Shown here in pieces: positions 56,762 through 64,000 of a DNA stretch of 64,000 nucleotides. Below the pieces are notes generated by a model. The model saw nothing but the letters and a program-made list of their open reading frames with translations, was not told the origin of the DNA and made no database searches. The position numbers and the translations under genes were made by a program. This DNA is from Pseudomonas fluorescens (GTDB lineage Bacteria > Pseudomonadota > Gammaproteobacteria > Pseudomonadales > Pseudomonadaceae): positions 1 through 64,000 of the forward strand of contig NZ_CP015225.1 in NCBI RefSeq assembly GCF_001623525.1, read 5' to 3'. Position 1 is the stretch's first letter. Every line of letters begins with the position of its first letter.

Positions 56762-58096
56762 ATGACACAGGCAATTGCATCGCCCATCGTTCACGACTTG
56801 ATCGGCATCGGTTTCGGCCCCTCGAACCTGGCGCTGGCCATCGCATTGCGGGAGCGCGGGCCGGTCCAGGGTGAACTGGACGTGCTGTTCCTCGACAAGC
56901 AGGCCGACTACCGCTGGCACGGCAACACCCTGGTGACCCAGAGCGAGTTGCAGATTTCTTTTCTCAAGGACCTGGTGACCCTGCGCAACCCCACCAGCCC
57001 CTATTCGTTCGTCAATTACCTCAAGCACCATGGCCGCCTGGTGGACTTCATCAACCTCGGCACCTTCTACCCGTGCCGCATGGAGTTCAATGACTACCTG
57101 CGCTGGGTGGCCGGGCATTTCACCGAACAGAGTCGCTATGGCGAAGAAGTGCTGCGCATCGAACCGCTGCTGCACAATCAGCAGGTCGAAGCCCTGCGGG
57201 TGATTTCCCGCGGCCGCCAGGGCGAAGAATTCGTACGTACCACCCGTTCGGTGGTGGTCAGTGCCGGTGGTACGCCGCGGATTCCCGAGGCGTTCAAGGT
57301 GTTCAAGGACGACGCGCGGGTGTTCCACCATTCCCAGTACCTGGAGCGCATGGCGGGCCAGCCGTGCGTGAAGGGCCAGCCGATGAAGATCGCGATCATC
57401 GGCGGAGGGCAAAGTGCGGCGGAGGCCTTCATCGACCTCAACGACAGCTTCCCTTCGGTGCAGGTCGACATGATCCTGCGCGGCTCGGCCCTCAAGCCTG
57501 CGGACGACAGCCCATTCGTCAACGAAGTGTTCTCGCCGGAGTTCACCGACCTGGTGTTCCAGCAACCCCACAGCGAGCGCGAGCGCCTGGTCAACGAGTA
57601 CCACAACACCAACTATTCGGTGGTGGACATCGACCTGATCGAGCGCATCTACGGGATTTTCTATCGCCAGAAAGTCTCTGGCATCGCCCGCCATGCGTTC
57701 CGCACCCTCACTACGGTGGAGAAGGCCACGGCCACCGACGCCGGTGTGGAACTGGCGGTGCGCAACAACGCTACTGGCGAGTTGACCGTGCGCCGCTATG
57801 ACGCCGTGGTGCTGGCCACCGGATACGAGCGGCAGATGCATCGCACCTTGCTGGAGCCGCTGGCGCAATACCTGGGGGATTTCGAGGTGGATCGCAACTA
57901 CAAGCTGATCACCGACGAGCGCTGCAAGGCGGCGATCTACATGCAGGGCTTCTGCCAGGCCAGCCATGGCCTGAGCGATACCTTGCTGTCGATCCTGCCG
58001 GTGCGTGCCGATGAAATTGCCGGCTCGCTGTATGAGCACGGGAGCAATCGCGGGCAGGCGCGTCCGGTGCGCGATCAGTTGCTCGCCGCCGTATAG
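56762..58096 (+). CDS. pvdA: L-ornithine N5-monooxygenase PvdA
   Basis: A 444-residue flavin- and NADPH-dependent monooxygenase that makes N5-hydroxyornithine, the hydroxamate precursor of pyoverdine. FAD motif DLIGIGFGPSNLALAIAL near the N-terminus, NADPH motif IAIIGGGQSAAEAF in the middle, substrate-loop DDSPFVNEVFSPEF, and the C-terminal ATGYERQMH. Start ATG 56762 after GAGGA. Its presence requires a hydroxyornithine-type residue in the peptide, which supports that reading of the acidic A2 pocket in the synthetase at 2014-14454. Confidence 0.96.
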   Translation: MTQAIASPIVHDLIGIGFGPSNLALAIALRERGPVQGELDVLFLDKQADYRWHGNTLVTQSELQISFLKDLVTLRNPTSPYSFVNYLKHHGRLVDFINLGTFYPCRMEFNDYLRWVAGHFTEQSRYGEEVLRIEPLLHNQQVEALRVISRGRQGEEFVRTTRSVVVSAGGTPRIPEAFKVFKDDARVFHHSQYLERMAGQPCVKGQPMKIAIIGGGQSAAEAFIDLNDSFPSVQVDMILRGSALKPADDSPFVNEVFSPEFTDLVFQQPHSERERLVNEYHNTNYSVVDIDLIERIYGIFYRQKVSGIARHAFRTLTTVEKATATDAGVELAVRNNATGELTVRRYDAVVLATGYERQMHRTLLEPLAQYLGDFEVDRNYKLITDERCKAAIYMQGFCQASHGLSDTLLSILPVRADEIAGSLYEHGSNRGQARPVRDQLLAAV

Positions 58097-58144
58097 GCCC
58101 TGTGGGAGCGAGTCACTCGCAGGAAATCTATCAGCCAACGCAAC

Positions 58145-58172
58145 CCTGTGGGAGCGAGCAAGCTCCCACAGG
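58145..58172. repeat. REP-type hairpin after pvdA
   Basis: CCTGTGGGAGC / GCTCCCACAGG around GAGCAA. Half-copies (TGTGGGAGCGAG, CACTCGCAGGAAAT) flank it at 58102-58130 and 58193-58210. No T-run, so termination is possible but unclear. 58211-58371 shows nothing recognisable apart from the start region of the next gene. Confidence 0.7.
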
Positions 58173-58371
58173 CCATAGGCCCGGTCTCCGGTCACTCGCA
58201 GGAAATTCTTCAGAAATTTCCTACACTCACTTCACAGCCTCCTGCTGTTTGACAGGCTCGGTTCGCTGTTCCCTCGTATTGGCAGTCTGAACCCCTCAGC
58301 CGGTCCACCCTGACTGTATGTGCAGTCGGTGTGAGCCGGGCCGACTACGCCAAGCGAAACACCCTGACCAG

Positions 58372-61300
58372 ATGATGTTGCTTTTACGCACAGGCCTGGT
58401 GGCGCTGTTGCTGGGCTCATTGAGTGTGGTGCCACCAGTGGACGCGGCCCCCGAGGCGCTGCGGGTGCTCGGGCGCTCCAATGTGAGCGATTATTCGGTG
58501 TCCCTGGACGACGCCGACTGGACCTGGCTGCGCCAAAAGGGCGCGTTGCAGTTGGGCGCCTCGGCGCCGGACTACGCGCCGTTCAGCATCACCGGCAATG
58601 GTCGCGACTATGAAGGCCTGACCGCCGATTATGCGCAATTGCTCGGGCAACTCCTTCACATCAAGGTGCAGGTCCAGCGCTACCCATCCCGTGCCGAATC
58701 GATCCAGGCCCTGCGCGGCGGTGAGATCGATATGCTCGGCACCGCCAACGGCTTCGAAGCCGCTGATCGGGACCTGGCGATGTCCCAGGCCTATGCCGAT
58801 GACCTGCCCACCCTCGTAGCGCGCATCAACGACAGCCAGGACTTGCCCAGCGACCTGGCGGGCAAGCGCGTGGCGATGCTGTATCACTACTTGCCGCCGG
58901 AGACGGTCGAGGCGTTTTACCCCGAAGCCTCCTTGCAGCTGTTTCCCTCGACCTTGAGCGCCATCGGTGCCGTGGCGTTTGGTCAGGCCGACGTTTATCT
59001 GGGGGACTCGATCAGTTCCAACTACCTGATCAGCAAGAATTACCTGAACAATATTCAACTGGCCGATTTTTCGCGCATGGAAGTGCAGCCGTTCGCCTTC
59101 GCGGTCAGCCGCGACAACGTGCGCCTGTTGCGCATCATCAATGCCGCGCTGCAAGCCATCCCCGCCAGCGAACAGATGAGCATCCTGAGGCGCTGGAGTG
59201 CCGGCGGCGCGAGCATGCCGGGTCAGCAGGCGCTGCACTTCAGCGTCAAGGAGCAGCGCTGGCTGGATGCCCACCCACGGATCAAAGTCGCTGCCAACGA
59301 AAATTTCTTGCCGCTGACGTTCTTCGATGAACAAGGCCATTTGCACGGCATCGGCGCCGATGTGCTGGCGAGGATCAGTTTGCGCACCGGTTTGAAATTC
59401 GATGTACAGCGTGGCGACTCGGTTGATGATTTGATCGGGCAGATCAAGAGCGGCAAGGCCGACGTCCTGGCGACCGCCATACCCAGCACCGAACTCGAAG
59501 ACGAGTTGCGCTTTACCCGACCGTACCTGACGAATCCGTTCGTGCTGGTGGTGCCCGCGCGGGCCAAGGGGCCGCTAACCCTGGACCAGATGGCCGGCAA
59601 GCGCCTGGCGCTGGTGCGTGGCAACGTGTTGCGCGAGTTCCTGCTGGAGCAGTTCCCCCGCGTGCAGTTGGTGACGGCACAAAACACCGCCGATGCCATG
59701 GCCATGGTCGCCGCTGGCAGGGCGGACGCTGCGGTCAATCCGCTGATCAGCGCCCGCTACATGATCTCCCGCCAGTACCGCGACACGCTGCAGGTCACCA
59801 GTACCGTCGGCACCTTGCCCGCGCGCGTTGCGTTGGCGACGAACCGGGGCGCATTGGAGCTTTACTCGATTCTCGACAAGGCGCTGTTGAGCATTTCTCC
59901 CGAAGAGATGGACGAGCTGACCAACCGCTGGCGCAGTGAGGTGGTGATCGACGACAGTTACTGGCTGCGCAACCGCGCCACGATTCTCCAGGGGTTCACC
60001 GTCGCTGCGCTGCTATTGCTGGTGACCTTGGGCTGGGTCGTTTACTTGCGGCGCCTGCTGGAGCAATTGCGCGTCGCCAAGGAAAGCGCTGACGACGCCA
60101 ACCGGGCCAAGACCACCTTCGTGGCGACCATGAGCCATGAGATCCGCACACCGATGAACGCGGTGATCGGCCTGCTGGAACTGGCCCTGAAAAAAGCCGA
60201 TCAAGGCATCGTGGACCGGGTCGCCATCGAGGTCGCATCGGGGGCCGCCCATGGCATGCTGGACTTGATCGGCGACATCCTCGACATCGCCCGCATCGAG
60301 TCGGGCAAGCTGTCGCTGGCGCCACAACGGGCCAATCTGCACGAATTGACCGAGTCGGTGGCGCGGATTTTCGAGGGCCTGGCCCGGCAGAAACACCTGC
60401 GCCTGCAACGGGTGCAGGACACCGGGGTCAACCATGACGTGTTGATCGACCCGTTGCGCTTCAAGCAGATCGTCTCGAACCTGTTGAGCAACGCCATCAA
60501 GTTCACCGACCAAGGCGAGGTGCGCCTGAGTGTGCGCGGCGAGCCGGACATTGAACACAGGCGCCTGGGCATTTGCCTGCGAGTCGAGGACACCGGCTGC
60601 GGGATTTCGCCTGAGGACCAGCGCCGCCTCTTCAGCCCCTTTACCCAGGCCAGCCACACGACCCAGTCGGCCCGCAGCGGTTCCGGGCTGGGGCTGGTCA
60701 TCAGCCGCACCTTGTGCGAAATGATGGGCGGCACCCTGACGTTGCGCAGCGTGGCGGGGGCGGGCACGCAGGTCGAGATCCTACTGGACCTGCCCCTGCT
60801 CGACGCCTTGCCGACCTCGCCGCCTGTCGAGGCTGAGGCGCTGGTGCCGGGCCGGGCGCTGAGTATCCTGGTGGTCGATGACTACCCGGCCAATCGCTTG
60901 CTGCTGTCCCAGCAACTGGGCTACCTGGGCCATCGTGTCCAGGAGGCGCAGAACGGTGTCGAAGGCCTGCACGCCTGGCGCAGCGAGCACTTCGATGTGG
61001 TCATCACCGATTGCAACATGCCCTTGATGAGCGGCTACGAACTTGCGCGGGCCATTCGCGACGAAGAGCATGCGCAAAACCTGTCGCCCGGGGTGATCCT
61101 GGGGTTCACGGCCAACGCCCAGCCTGAGGAAAAGGACCGCTGCGCCGAGGCCGGGATGGACGATTGCCTGTTCAAACCCATCAGCCTTCGGGCGCTCAAT
61201 GCGTGCCTGGTTTCGGTCACGCCGGACGTGGGGGCGCCTCAGCCCGACGATGGCATCGACTTGACCAGCCTGGAACAACTGACCGGTGGCGACACGACCG

Positions 61301-61572
61301 CCATCAGGGCACTGCTGGAGGAACTGGTCAGCAGCAATGCCGACGATCAGGCGCGACTGTTGCACTTGTCCAGCCGACAAGACTTGCCGGGCCTGGCGGA
61401 CCTGGCGCACCGGATCAAGGGTGGGGCGCGGATCGTCCAGGCGCAACGGCTGATCGCCGCCTGCGAGGCGCTGGAAAGCGCTTGTCGGGGCGGCGATACG
61501 TTGCTGCTCGCCCAAGCCGTGGAAGATATTCGCCAAGCCATCGAGCACGTGGCGGAGCAACTGAAGACCTAA
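58372..61572 (+). CDS. BvgS-like unorthodox hybrid sensor kinase
   Basis: A 1066-residue membrane sensor. Order: signal peptide ([20 protein letters not shown]); two periplasmic solute-binding-protein type 3 domains (about 55-290 and 295-525); one membrane helix ([18 protein letters not shown]); HisKA with phosphorylated His 589 ([14 protein letters not shown]); HATPase ([18 protein letters not shown]); receiver with Asp 880 (VVITDCNMP); Hpt with His 1013 (LAHRIKGGA). No PAS domain is seen between helix and kinase, unlike classic BvgS. The periplasmic tandem probably senses a small ligand; which one is unknown. ATG 58372 begins the signal peptide; in-frame residues from 58318 are polar. The two response-regulator-like genes after it are the likely partners. 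Confidence 0.9.
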   Translation: MMLLLRTGLVALLLGSLSVVPPVDAAPEALRVLGRSNVSDYSVSLDDADWTWLRQKGALQLGASAPDYAPFSITGNGRDYEGLTADYAQLLGQLLHIKVQVQRYPSRAESIQALRGGEIDMLGTANGFEAADRDLAMSQAYADDLPTLVARINDSQDLPSDLAGKRVAMLYHYLPPETVEAFYPEASLQLFPSTLSAIGAVAFGQADVYLGDSISSNYLISKNYLNNIQLADFSRMEVQPFAFAVSRDNVRLLRIINAALQAIPASEQMSILRRWSAGGASMPGQQALHFSVKEQRWLDAHPRIKVAANENFLPLTFFDEQGHLHGIGADVLARISLRTGLKFDVQRGDSVDDLIGQIKSGKADVLATAIPSTELEDELRFTRPYLTNPFVLVVPARAKGPLTLDQMAGKRLALVRGNVLREFLLEQFPRVQLVTAQNTADAMAMVAAGRADAAVNPLISARYMISRQYRDTLQVTSTVGTLPARVALATNRGALELYSILDKALLSISPEEMDELTNRWRSEVVIDDSYWLRNRATILQGFTVAALLLLVTLGWVVYLRRLLEQLRVAKESADDANRAKTTFVATMSHEIRTPMNAVIGLLELALKKADQGIVDRVAIEVASGAAHGMLDLIGDILDIARIESGKLSLAPQRANLHELTESVARIFEGLARQKHLRLQRVQDTGVNHDVLIDPLRFKQIVSNLLSNAIKFTDQGEVRLSVRGEPDIEHRRLGICLRVEDTGCGISPEDQRRLFSPFTQASHTTQSARSGSGLGLVISRTLCEMMGGTLTLRSVAGAGTQVEILLDLPLLDALPTSPPVEAEALVPGRALSILVVDDYPANRLLLSQQLGYLGHRVQEAQNGVEGLHAWRSEHFDVVITDCNMPLMSGYELARAIRDEEHAQNLSPGVILGFTANAQPEEKDRCAEAGMDDCLFKPISLRALNACLVSVTPDVGAPQPDDGIDLTSLEQLTGGDTTAIRALLEELVSSNADDQARLLHLSSRQDLPGLADLAHRIKGGARIVQAQRLIAACEALESACRGGDTLLLAQAVEDIRQAIEHVAEQLKT

Positions 61573-61699
61573 CAAGGGCTTCGTCTGGCTTCATTTTGGG
61601 AATAATCCTACATCGTCTTTCAAGCGCTTCCTCTAGCCTGACGGCCTTTAATGTTCTGAGCCGGTTTCTACCTGGCGCGTTGCTATTGGAAAGCTTGCC

Positions 61700-62134
61700 A
61701 TGCCGAACAAAGCACTCCGTATCCTGATTGCCGACCCACACCATGCTCATCGAATCGTGCTGGAGCGCCTGTTCAATCAACAGGGCTATTTCCGGATTGT
61801 CCCCGTCAGCCATGTGCAAGAGTTGCTGACGCTGGTGGAGTACGGCAGCGAGCCCTTCGACCTGATCGTCGTCAATGCCGGGCTGACCAGCGGGGCGTTG
61901 GACTTGCACGATTTTGTTATCTATAACCCACAGGTTCGTCACGGGATGATTTACAACGCGCAACCGGCCAGCCTGTCGCCGGTGCCGGTCGCGCGCCGAT
62001 CGAGCATGCACCTGAGCCAGGCGCCACTGCCTGACCTTGTCTCCCTGCGGCGCCTGATGGAGCAGGTCGACCCTCAAGTCCGTGAGTCGCTGCAACCGTG
62101 GACGCACGCCCTCAGGCAGGGCCATGGACGCTGA
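61700..62134 (+). CDS. stand-alone receiver-like protein lacking the phospho-acceptor Asp
   Basis: A 144-residue protein opening like a response-regulator receiver (LRILIADPHHAHRIVLERLF, then FDLIVVNAGL). The residue at the phospho-acceptor place is Asn 59, and only one acidic residue (Asp 12) remains of the usual pair. No DNA-binding domain follows; the C-terminal part (MHLSQAPLPDLVSLRRLMEQ) ends simply. It probably modulates the neighbouring phosphorelay without being phosphorylated, but this is inference. It lies 127 bases after the kinase gene and 114 bases before the regulator. Confidence 0.7.
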   Translation: MPNKALRILIADPHHAHRIVLERLFNQQGYFRIVPVSHVQELLTLVEYGSEPFDLIVVNAGLTSGALDLHDFVIYNPQVRHGMIYNAQPASLSPVPVARRSSMHLSQAPLPDLVSLRRLMEQVDPQVRESLQPWTHALRQGHGR

Positions 62135-62248
62135 GAAAGACCGTTGGTCTGCACTGTCGGATCTGACAGGTGGCTGGGCCTGGCGCTTGTGCAAGAGTCC
62201 GGTGCAGTCATGGCGCCGGTGCCGTTTGTAATGACCTGGGGAATTGCC

Positions 62249-62863
62249 TTGAAAGACGTGTTGATCGTGGATGACCACCCTGTCATACGAGGGGCGCTGC
62301 GGCTTATTTGCCAGAATGAGGCGTTCACCCACATCCGAGACGCCAGCGGCGTGGCCGATGCCAGGGCCCTCATCAAGGAGTGCGTGCCAGACCTGGTGAT
62401 CCTCGACCTGGTGATGAACGGTTTCGATGGCCTGGACCTGCTGGTCTGGATCATGGCCCAATTCCCTGAGTGCAGTGTGCTGGTGTTCACTTCCCAGGAT
62501 GCGCAGCACTTCTGCAACCGCTGCATCTCGGCCGGGGCCCGGGGTTTTGTGACCAAGAAAAGCGACCTCAAGGAACTGACCAAGGCCATCCAGGCCTTGA
62601 AGTCCGGTTATGCCTATTTTCCGCAGATGTCCGTCAGGCTGGATTTTCAGCAGCGCAGCGAACAGCAGGCGCTGGAAAGCCTCTCCACCCGCGAGCTGTC
62701 CATCCTGCGCATGCTGGCCATGGGCATGCGCGGCAAGGACATCGCCGAAAGCCTGTTCCTGAGTCCAAAAACCGTCAGCACCTACAAGACTCGGCTGCTG
62801 GAAAAGCTTGGCCTGCAATCCTTGGTGGGGCTGTCGGAGTTTGCCAAGCGCAATCACCTTTGA
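62249..62863 (+). CDS. LuxR/NarL-family response regulator (BvgA-like)
   Basis: Receiver with acidic pair VLIVDDHP, phospho-acceptor Asp 53 (LVILDLVMNGFDG), Thr/Lys switch residues (VLVFTSQDA, VTKKSDL), then a LuxR helix-turn-helix (LSTRELSILRMLAMGMRGKD, PKTVSTYKTRLLEKL). 204 residues from TTG 62249, which has GGGGA eight bases upstream and gives the normal family N-terminus (MKDVLIVDDHP). ATG 62231 or 62210 are alternatives, and the frame is open to 62144. Likely output of the kinase at 58372-61572. A terminator follows. Confidence 0.85.
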   Translation: MKDVLIVDDHPVIRGALRLICQNEAFTHIRDASGVADARALIKECVPDLVILDLVMNGFDGLDLLVWIMAQFPECSVLVFTSQDAQHFCNRCISAGARGFVTKKSDLKELTKAIQALKSGYAYFPQMSVRLDFQQRSEQQALESLSTRELSILRMLAMGMRGKDIAESLFLSPKTVSTYKTRLLEKLGLQSLVGLSEFAKRNHL

Positions 62864-62873
62864 ATGACACCAG

Positions 62874-62904
62874 AACCTGTAGGAGCGAGCTCCTACAGGT
62901 TTTT
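62874..62904 (+). terminator. rho-independent terminator
   Basis: Palindrome AACCTGTAGGAGC-GA-GCTCCTACAGG followed by TTTTT, just after the response-regulator stop. Confidence 0.88.
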
Positions 62905-63016
62905 CAGTCGTTCTCTAAATAGAACGCTAAAGCCGATTTTTGCAGTCTAGTGTTGCAAAGGTGTCGGTTCTAAGCTGTGTCCATTGAATCGCAGTAGCTG
63001 ATTTTGGAGACACAGC

Positions 63017-63883
63017 ATGAAAAACATCATCGGCCTCTACACCAGCCCACGGCCCCATTGGGTTGGCGATGGCTTCCAGGTTCGCACGCTGTTTTCCTAC
63101 GACAACCTGGGCAAGCACGTCAGCCCGTTCCTGCTGCTGGACCACGCCGCCCCGACTGAATTCACGCCCACCACCGAGCGTCGTGGCGTCGGCCAGCACC
63201 CGCATCGCGGTTTCGAAACGGTGACCATCGTCTACCAGGGCGAACTGGAGCACCGAGACTCCACGGGCAGCGGCGGCAAGATCGGTCCCGGCGATGTGCA
63301 ATGGATGACCGCCGCGTCCGGCATCATCCACGAAGAGTTTCACTCCGAAGCCTTCGCCCGGCAGGGCGGGTTCATGGAGATGGTCCAGTTGTGGGTCAAC
63401 CTGCCTGCCAAGGACAAGATGGCCCCGGCCGGCTACCAGACACTGCTCAAAGGCGACATTCCGAACATTGCGCTGAAGGACGATGCCGGCAGCCTGCGGT
63501 TGATCGCCGGGCGCTTCGAGGGGCATCAAGGGCCCGCGAAGACTTTCACCCCCATCGACGTCTGGGACATTCGCTTGAAGGCCGGTAAAGACCTGGTCCT
63601 TGACCTGCATGAAGGCCACAACACCGCCCTGGTGGTGCTGCATGGCTCGGTCCAGGTCAATGGCCGCGAACGGGTCGAGGCCGGCCAGCTCGCGCTGTTC
63701 GACCGGGCTGGCGACCAATTGAGCCTGCAAGCCAATAACGATGCCGTTGTGCTGCTGCTCAGTGGCGAGCCGATCGACGAACCCATCGTTGGCCATGGCC
63801 CGTTCGTGATGAACAGCGAGCAGGAAATCCACCAGGCCTTCAACGATTTCCACTCGGGGCGTTTTGGCCGGATGGACGATTGA
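63017..63883 (+). CDS. pirin family protein
   Basis: A 288-residue bicupin of the pirin family. The N-terminal cupin carries the metal-binding pattern GVGQHPHRGFETVTIVYQGE and later GDVQWMTAASGIIHEEF (His, His, His, Glu). The family includes quercetin 2,3-dioxygenase activity and redox-sensing roles; the substrate here cannot be told. Start ATG 63017 follows GGAGACAC. It appears to stand alone after the terminator at 62874 and is unrelated to the pyoverdine genes. Confidence 0.88.
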   Translation: MKNIIGLYTSPRPHWVGDGFQVRTLFSYDNLGKHVSPFLLLDHAAPTEFTPTTERRGVGQHPHRGFETVTIVYQGELEHRDSTGSGGKIGPGDVQWMTAASGIIHEEFHSEAFARQGGFMEMVQLWVNLPAKDKMAPAGYQTLLKGDIPNIALKDDAGSLRLIAGRFEGHQGPAKTFTPIDVWDIRLKAGKDLVLDLHEGHNTALVVLHGSVQVNGRERVEAGQLALFDRAGDQLSLQANNDAVVLLLSGEPIDEPIVGHGPFVMNSEQEIHQAFNDFHSGRFGRMDD

Positions 63884-63991
63884 ACGCGAAAACAACAGCC
63901 ATGCCGCTCCCACATGGAGATCTGCGGGGATCTCTACAGCTTGGTCATTCTGTGCCAATCTTCGCCTCATTGATCTTTCTGGAGCCGTCCG

Positions 63992-64000
63992 ATGCTGTCT
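63992..64000 (+). CDS. possible start of a gene running off the window
   Basis: ATG at 63992 preceded by GGAG at 63981-63984. Only three codons are visible, so nothing can be said about the product. Confidence 0.35.

Overview
The window is GC-rich chromosomal DNA of a fluorescent Pseudomonas (P. fluorescens group). The evidence is gene content and order (a pyoverdine side-chain locus with pvdE, O, N, M, P, R, T, opmQ, fpvI, pvdA and an fpvA-type receptor), PvdS-type promoter boxes (TAAAT-N16/17-CGT), and many Pseudomonas REP-like palindromes.

Layout. 90-860 is a trans-aconitate methyltransferase. 1006-1740 is a type II thioesterase. 2014-31221 holds peptide synthetases on the plus strand. 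Their A-domain pockets read Lys-like (D), an acidic pocket that is probably acyl-hydroxyornithine (D), Ala-like, Gly, Ser (D), Ser, then a fused aspartyl beta-hydroxylase feeding an Asp module. The second synthetase is broken by two single-base insertions in homopolymers (C6 at 20658, G7 at 20793), perhaps sequencing errors. 31862-34336 is the ferripyoverdine receptor. On the minus strand, pvdE (38724-40382) precedes the terminating Thr module with thioesterase (34541-38686). pvdM-pvdN-pvdO (41033-44580) and pvdP (44758-46380) diverge from paired PvdS boxes. A tandem duplication upstream of pvdE carries a spare copy of the 3' end of pvdO.

46400-51060 is an accessory island with lower GC, placed between pvdP and opmQ. 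It holds three orphan toxin tails, each followed by a small immunity-type gene, plus a fourth lone small gene. It also has two copies of a unit made of a small DUF6124-like gene and a ~365-bp structured upstream element. In that element an 8-base word occurs three times (direct, inverted, direct), and all three occurrences change together between the two copies. I regard this as the most interesting unexplained signal.

51075-55602 is the PvdR-PvdT-OpmQ exporter. 56134-56616 is an FpvI-type sigma factor with no fpvR beside it, and 56762-58096 is ornithine hydroxylase pvdA. From 58372 on comes a BvgS-like hybrid kinase, a small pseudo-receiver protein, a LuxR-type response regulator and a pirin.

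How it works together (established pathway plus inference): precursors made by PvdA and by enzymes outside the window are assembled by the synthetases. The acylated peptide is exported by PvdE, matured in the periplasm by PvdM/N/O/P, secreted by PvdRT-OpmQ, and returns as ferripyoverdine through FpvA. PvdL, PvdS, PvdH and the hydroxyornithine acyltransferase are not in the window.
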